Below, piece by piece: positions 28,201-34,953 of a stretch of 64,000 nucleotides of DNA. This stretch comes from Siderastrea radians (lineage: Eukaryota > Cnidaria > Anthozoa > Scleractinia > Rhizangiidae): NCBI GenBank assembly GCA_964017195.1, contig OZ024897.1, positions 32,521,536-32,585,535 on the forward strand, given 5' to 3'. The translations under genes and the position numbers were made by a program. How positions within the stretch are numbered: position 1 is the first letter of the stretch; the number at the start of each line of letters is the position of its first letter. The notes under the pieces were generated by a model. The model did not search any database. It had not been told where the DNA came from and saw nothing but the letters and a program-made list of their open reading frames with translations.

Positions 28201-31200
28201 TACTCATTTATGTACCAGGGTTTGAGAGAGACAATGTGGAATAAAGTTTCTTGTCTGAAGAAACAACATGACACAATGCAGAGGCCAGTCAAGAACCCCC
28301 AATCTTCTGACCATATCGTCTGGCTGAAATTCTGACACACTACACCAACATGCCTGAATGAAAATCACATTTGTCTACATATTCGAAACATCCACTCCAG
28401 CAAAAAACTCAAAACATTTGCAATTTCAAGATTCCACTTTTGAAAGCATTTTCAAAGGTCCCTGACAACTTTGACTGTTTCAGTGAGGATGATGAGCAAA
28501 AACTCACCATGGTGGAACCTTGATATAACAGAGTGCTAAAGGACTGCAAAAACGCGTTCTTTATATGTGGCTAAATGTAATTTAGGCAAAGTTAACCTCG
28601 AAGCAATGCTCTCTAGCAACCTTTGGATGCAGGAAGCTCGCTTGCAACCTTGGCGGTTCGCTGGGGCACTCTGTGACGCCTATAAGTAGTAGGCCGCTAC
28701 CGCTGGCCGCTTATAGCTCGGGGTGGCCCTAGGGCCCTCGCAGGGGCTCTTCGTAACCTTTCATGCAGCGTGTTGTTCGCTATCATTCGCAAGCTCATTT
28801 CGCTAGCACAGTTGCTCGCAAGCTTCGCAATTTTTGCCCGGCCCACCCTCCCTCGGGTAGGTCATAGAGCCTCATGGTAGGTTGGTAAGTATTCCACTGA
28901 GTCCTTCAGTGTGACGGTGCCTAGGTGGGTGGTGGCCGCTTCAGGGTTACCATGGATACCTCCTTCCCTGCTGTGCATCGCCGGGCTCCACCAACCTTGA
29001 GGCACCAACGCCCAAGCTCATCTATTGTTGATAAGTTTAAACTGGGGATTTGTTAAAAATGAAACCCAAAGTAACAAAATTATGCTAAAATGACTAAAAT
29101 CTTTGTTACATTGGGGTGTGGCTAATAATTATTTTGCCTTAAAGTACACTGTTATGCTGCACTGCTCAGCATTAATACAATTGCTAACCAGATATACTGA
29201 GGTTTGACATATTGGGGTTCTGTTGAAGAATAGTGGTCCTCATAGTGGGGATGTTGTTATAAAGGGGTTCAAAGCTCCAGTGTAGATGGAACCTTAGGCT
29301 CAATTACCAGCCGCTGCTCGGGAAATGAGCCCGTGCTCCTCCCCCGAAGAGAGGAGCGCAGGAGTCTTTGTTTTGAGTCTCGAACAGAGGAGTCTTTGTT
29401 CCTCCCCTCTCTTCTCGGGGAGGAACTAAGACCGGACTCGAGAGAGCGGCGGAAATCAAGCCTAATGGAACCTTAGATAATACACATACTTTACTGGGAG
29501 CATTGATAACATACTTATCTCTCTGTCATTTTCGCTAATCTTGCTTGGCTCTCCTTCAACCTAACAAAACATAACATAACTACATTAAAACATGTGGTAG
29601 GGTTTATTGCAGATATTGGGTCACAGATATAAGGTCCCACATGCTCCCTTTGCCAATTTTAGAGGGCCTGTTTTCTTGAAGGGGGGGGGGGGGGCAAAAT
29701 ATTTGAACTTCTCTACAAAATTTTATTATCAGTAAATTCTTTAGAACAATAATTTAATATACATTTTTTAATTTAACAAAACATGTTTCGGATATACTAC
29801 ATTCCGAAAGTTTGGTAATAGTAAATTAATGTTGTAAAATAAATCAAACCCTTAATAAGTTTCTCCAATTTTAATGGCAGTCACAGATTGCTTTTGAAGT
29901 TGAATTACATCAGGTTTTTAGTGAAACAACCTCAAAGCAATTGCAAATGACCATTGTTTGAAAGAGCTATTTAAATATCAAACTTACTTGTAAAAGGCTT
30001 GTAAAGGGCTTTTTTGGAAAAATTTTGTGCACCACCTTTGACACAATGGTGCAAATTTGTATATGCCGAAGTTTTTTCTCCCATATTTGGTAGTTCCACA
30101 ATGCCGCAGTCTAGAATAAGCCTTGTGGTTAGAACATAAGCGGTGTCAACAAAATGTAGTTATAATCCAAACAAGGCTGTTTTCACTGTTGCAGCATTTC
30201 TGTGTAGAGACTAGAAGTTTAGCATCAAACTACCAGTCTACAAGCCATTGATATTTCACTTACTCTTCTCCAGTTTCGTTTCACGCTGTTCTTGAATGCA
30301 ATCGAAGCAGCAACTCTGACCAATGCATCTACATCAGCACTATCCACTAATTTCAGAAGTAACACATTGTAGTTCTCCTTGCTCTCATGTAATTCAAGAA
30401 ACTTCTCAGCTTTAGTAAACAGAAATCAACAACAGACTAATCAGTCATTATATTTATAGTATTATGTGTAGAATAAGAGTATTGCTATGAAATACAGTGG
30501 GTCCACTCAAGAATGTTTTATCACTTTTGAGATCATTACCCTGTTGTCCAAGCATTCTACTCCTTGGCAAATTGTTGCCATAATAAATATACACTAATAT
30601 TTACTGTACATGTAACATACAGTTCCAAAAGTATCACCCTAATTTTGATCTCCCCCCCCCCCTTCTCTCTCTGCATTATTTTGATTTCGATCATTTGGCA
30701 GAGATCTCGAACGCAGATGTAAGCATAAGAATGGAAATGAAGGTATGCGAACGATTATGTAGGCATATGAAGGGAGATGGGGCAATGTGGAGGGAAATGA
30801 GGCCAATCATAGGTGTGGTTTCTTTGTTTTAAATATTGTAGTGTCTTTCCTTAGTTTGGGGAATCGTGGTGGGTATATCCATGAGATCTTTCCCGATCAT
30901 TTTGAAATTTGTGGCCAACTGGTTACAAAGAGAATAAAAAGAGATAATTTAAAGAAGAACAGATAGTCACAAAACAACTGAAAAGTGGCAATATACTTCT
31001 CTGTCCTTTGCAGTCAAGCCCACCCTGATGAGAAGAGTATGACCTATGCTGCACTGTAGGGCGCTTCAACAGCTCATTTTGACAGTTAGGGTAATTTTTA
31101 AAATTCCTGGATTGGCCAAAGGGGTATGGAGGGGGGATAGTTTATGCTGTAAAGGGCAGAATCATAACTATGAAGGTACAATGTAGTTGAACATTTGTAC

Positions 31201-31739
31201 AAGTGATTATTTCTTCGTATGAAGAAACAAAAGTCAACATTAGGCTTAAGCTCAATTCATTTTGAATTTAGATGGTCGTGGTGAAATGGCATTTTACCCA
31301 AATGATATGATATTATATTTTTGGTGTTGTCATTTGTATTTGTGAGATATACATTTGTTTCATCTACTTTAATAAGAAATGTTGCTCTTTTTGATCTTCA
31401 GAACTCAACAGTATAAGAGGACAAAATTTTACATGCAGACAAGGGTACTTCGTATGTGGATCCACACGCACATGCACGTATGCGGGTGTTTATCTTAACC
31501 CATTGCTGTCAATTCGTGTCGCTAAAGACGTACACAAAATACTGACGAATATTCCAGTTTGTTTAGAATAAGCTATTGATCCCTTCAGACAACTTAACCG
31601 GTAAAAGTACAAGTAAAACCTTAAATTTAACGGTGACATGAAACCAACATTAGTCATTACCTTGCCTACGGACATTCGCTTCTGGCGATAAAGTATTTGT
31701 TAAATTTAGTGCCACTGCATTCACATCCAAGTCCGCCAT
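2011..31739 (-). CDS. CSE1L: Exportin-2 (CAS/CSE1), complete, 32 exons
   Basis: Exportin-2 is the RanGTP-dependent karyopherin that returns importin-alpha from nucleus to cytoplasm. Exons, 5' to 3': 31661-31739, 30264-30409, 29515-29560, 27923-27978, 27777-27842, 27077-27156, 25661-25751, 23994-24101, 22076-22168, 21735-21830, 20646-20720, 19770-19899, 19373-19438, 18564-18673, 16313-16405, 15297-15381, 14078-14139, 13079-13215, 12298-12401, 11341-11438, 9020-9078, 8373-8464, 7370-7492, 7188-7267, 6702-6799, 6456-6541, 4980-5061, 4632-4680, 3769-3863, 3120-3217, 2854-2987, 2011-2100. Every junction is GT-AG and every phase joins, giving 2,907 nt or 968 residues; vertebrate exportin-2 has 971. 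Diagnostic segments in order are AEKFLELHESKENY, LSDAISVIGRDDFPDKW, FHIINGVLQTAHSLFKR, YRYEFKSQTLWKEIK, YAQKYDEEFE, EEYIRRDLEGS, NEYVMK, QFNHYLFEAIC, SSKTTKFVK and FELPEDDSIPDDEHF. The importin-beta N-terminal region, Cse1 repeats and CAS C-terminal region are all present. The start is in AAGATGGCGG context. Exon 26 is not obvious: its acceptor is at 6542-6543. Confidence 0.96.
2341..2482. repeat. Foldback inverted repeat (MITE-like), CSE1L intron 31
   Basis: Arms at 2341-2396 and 2428-2482 are near-perfect reverse complements around a 31-nt spacer. Both contain 'tcaaactagtttga', itself a palindrome, and 'tttcaggtca' or its complement. No target duplication is clear. Confidence 0.75.
3337..3407. 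repeat. (GTAC)n/(ATAC)n microsatellite
   Basis: About nine GTAC units at 3337-3374 run into about eight ATAC units at 3377-3407. The GTAC part is fully self-complementary. It lies in the intron between the exons at 3769 and 3217. Confidence 0.95.
3984..4165 (-). mobile_element. tRNA-related SINE copy
   Basis: On the minus strand the text runs from a degenerate tRNA-like head with a B-box-like GGTTCAAGG, through 'aagaaacttaac', to an end reading 'ggataacccgatgatggactagcatccc'-type sequence. The same arrangement recurs at 28140-28350, and the 3' part again at 47060-47170. I recognise this as a widespread coral SINE pattern from memory. Confidence 0.55.
5203..5410. repeat. MITE-like repeat, copy 1 of a local pair
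   Basis: It starts 'cccttaaagccctaacgg' and ends 'catatcagggtttaaagg', so the ends are loosely inverted. The interior ('tctttaca-aatcactgcttgttcagacattcaagt') is shared with the copy at 5745-5940. It lies in the CSE1L intron between exons at 6456 and 5061. Confidence 0.65.
5745..5940. repeat. MITE-like repeat, copy 2 of a local pair
   Basis: This is a diverged direct copy of 5203-5410, about 75-80% alike by eye. It has the same ends ('ttaacccctaacagatg' and 'catatcagggcttaaaggg') and the same internal order. Confidence 0.65.
6087..6182. repeat. Foldback inverted repeat
   Basis: Arms at 6087-6119 and 6147-6182 are complementary around 'gtaatcatacgagtgatta'. The spacer is about 27 nt. This is likely the core of a small MITE, as the complementary text loosely continues outward ('gagtggagtccc' and 'ggatgacatgaagtcc'). 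Confidence 0.7.
6946..6991. repeat. Trinucleotide microsatellite (ATG/ATA)n
   Basis: 'aataataatgatgatgatgatgatgatgataataa' with interruptions. The long Ile/Met runs predicted across it on both strands are translation artefacts. Confidence 0.9.
7811..8190. repeat. Interspersed repeat rich in TCATCCCGGGATGA-type motifs
   Basis: Motifs like 'tcatcccaggatga' or 'ccccgggat' recur at least eight times in both orientations. The ends resemble each other in inverse ('tttacatattaagtgattt' against 'aaatcactcatgtaaac'). This looks like an old TIR element made of internal palindromes; the boundaries are approximate. Confidence 0.5.
9154..9428. repeat. Interspersed repeat with CCCTGACTTTTCC motifs
   Basis: The ends are inverted ('gttgccacccatcagga' against 'cctgaccatggcaac') and the interior repeats 'ttttccctgacttttc'. 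Related text occurs near 15006-15060 and 23675-23780, so the family is dispersed. Confidence 0.5.
12479..12759. mobile_element. Tc1/mariner-type MITE with TA target duplication
   Basis: The ends GAGCAGTTTTCAATTGAGTG and the complement of 'cactcatttgaaaaccgctc' are inverted, and TA flanks both ends (12477-12478, 12760-12761). The 281-bp interior has no ORF. The TA duplication suggests mobilisation by a Tc1/mariner-superfamily transposase. It lies in a CSE1L intron. Confidence 0.75.
13339..13510. mobile_element. MITE, family also present at 56715
   Basis: Inverted ends GGTTCCAGAAAACATCCATA and the complement of 'tatggatattttctggaacc'. The interior is G-rich. The second copy at 56715-56907 shares both ends and the G-rich middle, which confirms a family. 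No target duplication is evident. Confidence 0.7.
15788..16270 (+). mobile_element. Penelope-like element 3' fragment with GIY-YIG remnant
   Basis: Translated text runs GRRLGDRFHKHL, stop, then DVETNDKDASKPVARHF, NLPNHSEN and, in another frame, QKFIFQIGTLNPYGINERF. This order matches the C-terminal GIY-YIG endonuclease of Penelope-like retroelements as I know the family. It is broken by at least one stop and one frame change, so it is dead. About 230 bp of 3' tail follows, recognisable by 'gcgtcagctttcaat' and 'aactcagctgataaatccaaa'. Related tails occur at 18826-19010 and 58025-58345. Confidence 0.75.
16864..18378. mobile_element. TIR element (hAT-like ends), 5-bp target duplication, minisatellite interior
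   Basis: It begins CAGGGCTCGAGACTAAC and ends with the exact complement 'gttagtctcgagccctg'. ACTTT lies directly outside both ends (16859-16863, 18379-18383), a 5-bp duplication. Next to the ends 'ctagccactaggctac' and 'ggtagccaactagtca' extend the inverted arms. The interior is a degenerate minisatellite with no transposase. The ends resemble hAT-type CAGNGNTCG termini, but 5 bp is short for hAT, so the superfamily is uncertain. Confidence 0.75.
17090..18045. repeat. Degenerate minisatellite, unit about 55-60 bp
   Basis: The phrase 'ctcaacgtttctccgtacgtt' followed by 'agtacgttcgtacg' and 'tattagtcttgtctt' recurs roughly a dozen times with drift. It fills the interior of the 16864-18378 element. 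The minus-strand ORF across it shows a repeating VRRNV-KTRL pattern that is only the repeat in translation. Confidence 0.75.
18826..19010 (+). mobile_element. Penelope-like 3' tail, diverged
   Basis: 'gctgacgcttcaagcattaa', 'catcagcttttgattttctt' and 'caactcagttgattaatcca' match in order the tail of the 15788-16270 fragment. No coding part remains. Confidence 0.55.
19149..19254. repeat. Self-complementary triplet repeat (ATT)n(ATG)n(ATC)n(ATT)n
   Basis: About 15 ATT units run into about 9 ATG units, then a mirror block of 'atc' units, then 'attatt'. The ATG/ATC half is a perfect palindrome centred near 19226, so the strand can fold on itself. Confidence 0.9.
22577..22903 (-). mobile_element. 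tRNA-derived SINE with intact A and B boxes
   Basis: On the minus strand the head reads GCAGGGATGGCGCAGTGGTG, with A box TGGCGCAGTGG, then 'gagagcgctcgcctccc' and the B box GGTTCGATTCC (complement at about 22842-22852). An unrelated body of about 230 bp follows and a short (ATT)n tail ends near 22577. Box spacing is as in a tRNA, but the head lacks full cloverleaf complementarity and is joined to a body, so it is a SINE and not a tRNA gene. It lies in a CSE1L intron in the gene's sense direction. Confidence 0.85.
23251..23389. repeat. Hairpin-forming inverted repeat
   Basis: Inner arms 23291-23321 and 23342-23371 share 'cacctgccgcattgatac' in inverse. Outer arms 23251-23265 and 23375-23389 share 'ttgttacgtga'. 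It is probably a small foldback transposon in a CSE1L intron. Confidence 0.7.
24242..24634. mobile_element. MITE with TA target duplication
   Basis: Inverted ends CCGTCGTTTTCATCTAAGCG (left) and the complement of 'cgcttagatgaaaacgacgg' (right) are flanked by TA at 24240-24241 and 24635-24636. Inner arms also pair around 'ccaaacatttgaagtttgac'. This is consistent with a Tc1/mariner-type passenger. It lies in a CSE1L intron. Confidence 0.8.
25277..25617. mobile_element. Foldback element built of AGGATCCT palindromes
   Basis: The ends 'gtagaaatcctacgcaggat' and 'gatcctgtgcagaatttcta' plus c are inverted repeats of about 21 bp. Between them the 8-bp palindrome AGGATCCT and close variants occur about 20 times in 300 bp with no other content. 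It ends 44 bp from the splice donor of the 25661-25751 exon of CSE1L. Confidence 0.8.
25784..26944. mobile_element. TIR element (hAT-like ends), 5-bp target duplication
   Basis: It starts CAGTGCTCGACCTTA and ends with the exact complement 'taaggtcgagcactg'. TCTCC directly flanks both ends (25779-25783, 26945-26949). The inner arms carry 'ccactagcccagggctagta'-type text, as in the 16864-18378 element, so the two are related. It carries a decayed ORF at 26141-26458 and no catalytic domain, so it is non-autonomous. Confidence 0.8.
26141..26458 (+). pseudogene. Decayed N-terminal ORF inside the TIR element
   Basis: Reads MKRIDSFFKK, an in-frame TGA at 26171, then about 95 open codons with the basic/acidic stretch TKKQRDDKEVKEDE, then HPDTFIPSTVHALMF, LNGPNHSDYNAARAVARWLN and ERLRRPQRMDTD before TAA. 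The 'KRIDSFFKK' opening is one I associate with N-termini of cnidarian hAT-type or ZMYM-like proteins; this is recollection, not a search. No zinc finger or catalytic region remains. Confidence 0.5.
28140..28350 (-). mobile_element. tRNA-related SINE copy
   Basis: The minus strand reads a 'ggtgtagtgtgtcagaattt' head, a B-box-like GGGTTCTTGA, 'aagaaactttattccacatt', and the end 'accctgtgatggactaataa'. It has the same architecture as 3984-4165, and both are old and diverged. Confidence 0.55.
28500..29290. repeat. Possible pogo-type repeat around a GC-rich core
   Basis: The left part 'ggtggaaccttgatataaca' and right parts 'ttggggttctgttgaagaat' and 'ttataaaggggttcaaagct' resemble inverted ends of pogo/Tigger-type non-autonomous elements. 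The boundaries are approximate. The unusual GC-rich core is noted separately. Confidence 0.35.
28601..29030. other. GC-rich island of unknown nature in CSE1L intron 3
   Basis: About 430 bp clearly richer in G and C than the surrounding intron. It contains 'tggccctagggccctcgca', 'gcccggcccaccctccctcg' and 'ggttaccatggatacc'. No ORF over 60 codons, no tRNA boxes and no exon of the host gene fall here. I do not recognise it. Confidence 0.5.
29290..29465. repeat. Small foldback repeat
   Basis: 'cctcccccgaagagaggag' faces 'ctcccctctcttctcgggga', and outer text 'gccgctgctcgggaa' faces 'actcgagagagcggcgg'. It is a compact hairpin-prone repeat 50 bp from the 29515-29560 exon. Confidence 0.55.
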
Positions 31740-32296
31740 CTTGAAGCAGTCGAAATAAACAACAAATTTCAGCCTTCAAACTCCAACAACAGCGATTTTA
31801 AGTGGAATATTAAGAAAAGACGTTTCACAAGTCGTGGAAGATCGTACGTTTTCAAATCTTCTCGAAATGCGCCATTCCATTTGCGCATGTCACATGGTCC
31901 ACTGTTTCGTTTCCAGTCTACCAACGACAATTCCGAATAAGGAACTTGCAACCGGAAGTGAACGAGAAAGTTACCCGACAGGACGGAGGCTGAATGGAAG
32001 GTGTCTGTGGTATAAATAATCGCGTCGTTTCTGTTCATAGATAAAACATGTCAGTGCCCTCTAGTCTAAAAAAGGCTTATCATCTGGTGTTTTGAAAAAC
32101 AATTGGTTTCCTATTTCACAGAGCGGTACCGGCGAAAAGTGCCCATGTTTTCATTGAAACAACAAGGTCAACAAGACTTTCACTGAAAATCTAATCGCGA
32201 TCAGAAAGCTTTTGAGCCAAGGATTTCAATGCATATCTAGTGCCGAAACGAAGCTTGATATAAATTTTCATATTGGCCACCAAAGAGAGAAAAATA
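31740..32296. promoter_or_regulatory. CSE1L upstream region
   Basis: This is the sequence directly 5' of the CSE1L start. No clear TATA box is seen on the minus strand close to the ATG; 'ggtataaataat' near 32010 points the other way. The start sits in AAGATGGCGG, a YY1-like context common at animal housekeeping genes. No other gene is visible. Confidence 0.4.
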
Positions 32297-32898
32297 TAGT
32301 AAAACCCCGGTAACTCGAACTCGGATAACTCGAACCCCCCCCCCCCCCAACCCCCGCTAACTCGAACTAAGTCCCATTCCCCTTGGATTTGACTCGGTTA
32401 ACTCGAACTTGGATAAATCGAATTCCCCGCTAACTCGAACTAAATTTCGTTTCCCTTGATCAAAATTTACCCCGATAACTCGAATTCTGCCTCTTGCAAC
32501 TTACCACGGATGCCCATTGAAATACCCCATTAGCTCTTCTTGTCTAGCCTGTGTCGCCAACACACAGCAATTTGATTTTAATTAACTAGTGCAACCAACA
32601 GATCACGTATTTTACAGTCATTTCCCGATCTTATACTCTTGAGTGTAACTGAGTTACATTCATAGCACTGTATTATCAGAAGAATGCATAATCGTGTTAC
32701 AGTTTCTGACGAGATAAGTTTAATTTGCACTGTACTGTTTACTGGAGTGCTGAAAAATCAGTAAGTTATCAATTATTAACATGGAAAATTGAATATTCAA
32801 TCGACCCCGATAACTCAAATCCCCGCTAACGGCTCCTGCCGCCAACTCGAACTGTTTTTCGTTTCCCTTCAGAGTTTGAGTTACCGGGGTTCTACTGT
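32297..32898. mobile_element. pogo/Tigger-like non-autonomous element
   Basis: The left end 'tagtaaaaccccggtaactc' and the complement of the right end 'gagttaccggggttctactg' match the CAGTAGAACCCCGGTAACTC terminus I know from pogo/Tigger elements. The interior repeats 'ccgctaactcgaact' and 'tttcgtttccctt'. No transposase ORF is left. Confidence 0.7.
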
Positions 32899-32941
32899 AT
32901 AGTATATACAATTAAAAACCAATATAAGTAGCTTCCGGTCT

Positions 32942-32988
32942 CAGGGGCGTAGCCAGGGGGGTCCCTGTGACACCCCACTTGCGGACGA

Positions 32989-33058
<70 letters not shown>

Positions 33059-33124
33059 TACCACACGTTTATTAGTGACTCTTCATACAGGACCCCCCAC
33101 TGAGAAAACCTGGCCACGCCTCTG
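32942..33124. mobile_element. MITE with CAGGGGCGTAGCCAGG ends
   Basis: Left CAGGGGCGTAGCCAGGGGGG and right complement CAGAGGCGTGGCCAGG are inverted. GGTCT before and GGTAT after are a possible imperfect 5-bp duplication. A pure (AAT)n tract of about 65 bp at 32990-33057 fills the centre. Confidence 0.7.
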
Positions 33125-33426
33125 GGTATCAAAAGCGGCAAACCTTTAATAGTAAGAATCCAAAGCTAGCGGAAAATTAAGAATTACATACATACAATAA
33201 AATTTACAAATTGTTAAGACTTTTCATGCCAGAAGGTCAAACGTTTTTGCTATCGTTGTCCAACAGAAGATCTAATACGGATTTAGCTTTTCTTTACAAG
33301 TGTTCCATCACGGTCACAGCATTATCAATTTGAAATTATTTCCAATTTCACAAAACTACTTAATAAAACTAGACTGATTTACGGAATGAGGAAATAACTT
33401 CTCATTTTTGATAAGGGTATTGTCAT

Positions 33427-33480
33427 GGGTAGCCTGAGAAAACAGCCGACGTTTCGCGAGATGCCACTTGAGCCCTGTTA
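33427..33480. repeat. Solo terminus of the 61372 MITE family
   Basis: 'gtagcctgagaaaacagccg' and 'atgccacttgagccct' match the first 50 bp of the complete element at 61372-61595. No second end is found nearby. Confidence 0.55.
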
Positions 33481-33610
33481 ATTAAGCTTCAGGTATTTGA
33501 AAATAAGTGTCTTAGGACCATATTGGTCATCACGTGGCCAGAAGGGATCGCAAAGAAAGAGCTTTGTGAACTCACCAGCAGCCAATGGAGTTGGAGTTAA
33601 AGTGCAGGGC

Positions 33611-33728
33611 CTGGAGGTGGGTGGGACACACCTTGAGGAAGCCGAAGGGGACCATTGCGAAGAGAGCCCTTGAATGGAACCCACAGGGAAGAAGGAAGCG
33701 GGGGCGTTCAATAAAAATGTGGAGACGT
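33611..33728 (+). pseudogene. LINE reverse transcriptase C-terminal fragment
   Basis: One frame reads WRWVGHTLRKPKGTIAKRAL, then EWNPQGRRKRGRSIKMWRR. I recognise this as the conserved tail of a non-LTR retrotransposon polyprotein ('RW-GH-LR...RKRGRP...WRR'). It is only about 40 codons long and the frame is lost afterwards, so it is a dead fragment. Confidence 0.75.
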
Positions 33729-33734
33729 TCGGGT

Positions 33735-34818
33735 CTGGTCTGACAGAGGTACATGCTGCAGGGGTTTCATGGGCGGTGGTGAAGAAGAAGAAGAAGCCCA
33801 TTCTGAGTAAACTACGTCACATTGAATCCATTCTTCCCAAGAGAGACGTCCACTTGGAATAATTTACCTGTCTTGTTTATTTTCAGCTGAGAAACAATTA
33901 CATAAGACAAAGTTGAAGGTTTTAACGTTGTCAATAAGACTCTGCAGCAAATATTAAAACACATGCTATTTCTTACTTTCTCCTTTGGTCAAACCTAATA
34001 AAGGCAACCTTAACGTAGCGGACTTTTGACAAAGCGCCGAAATTTCCTAAATAAATACTTTAATCTCTATTCCTGTCAAACGGATATCCTTGGTAGGATT
34101 TTTTTTTTGTACCCGTACAAATGGTCATTCCTTGTCCTAATATGGCCTGTGAAAAGGTTCCTCGATCCCTTAAATCCGGTATTGCTAAGGTCGTCGGGAT
34201 CTCTGAATCTGATACCCATCGGCAAACACATTCTTTTTGATGCGTTTCTGCCTAATAGTGATAAAACTTTCGATGAAACAAAAAATTCCAAAAATGTTGC
34301 AAAAGACCTTCAGAAAATGCATCATCGTTTTTTGCGTGGATGGGTAAGAACCGATATCGTTTTCAAAAAGAAGACTGATGAAGACGCTGAAGCCGTTTCG
34401 ACCATTTTAGGGTAGACCATGGGCGAAAATGCATTAAATGCATGCGCTTTTAGACGAAAAGGCTTTAGTGTCTCTCTCTGAAACCCGAGGGAGGGGGGTA
34501 CTCAGTTTATCAGCGACGGGGAGGTGAGAAGGCCTTTTTAGGGTTTGAAGTAAGCTATTTGGGCCTTTCTTAGTTTAGGTGAGAAGTTTCCTGATAGACT
34601 TATTTTATGTAGAAAAATTTTGGCAGGAATTTGTTTTTAGCAGTTTGTTTAGGGTTGATGAAAAGCGTGCATACCTCAGGGTCCTCAATTAATTTACAAA
34701 CTTAAATTAACTAAACAACGAACAAATGCCAAAGAGACTGGTTTATTAACGAGAGGTCATGTTCAACGTTCTGCTCCGCTGGACTTTTTTGGGTCCGGTG
34801 TGACTAAATAGACTTTAT
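33735..34818. other. Intergenic, no gene recognised
   Basis: A 129-codon ORF at 34026-34415 on the plus strand shows no family I recognise and ordinary AT-rich composition. Text near 34480-34560 ('gaaacccgagggaggggggt', 'ggggaggtgagaaggcc') looks like decayed repeat. Confidence 0.4.
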
Positions 34819-34953
34819 TTGGGTATTACAATTATTATTATTATTATTAGATAGATAGACCGTTTATTAATAAAATACACTTTGCAGTCAAATGACTGAA
34901 TTACGTGAATAAATTATTTACAATAAAAATATATGACGACAATTTAAAATATA

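Noticed and set aside
28860..28900. ATACTTACC on the minus strand resembling the 5' end of U1 snRNA
   Set aside because: Only nine bases match, the next bases differ from U1, and no Sm site or U1 stem is present.
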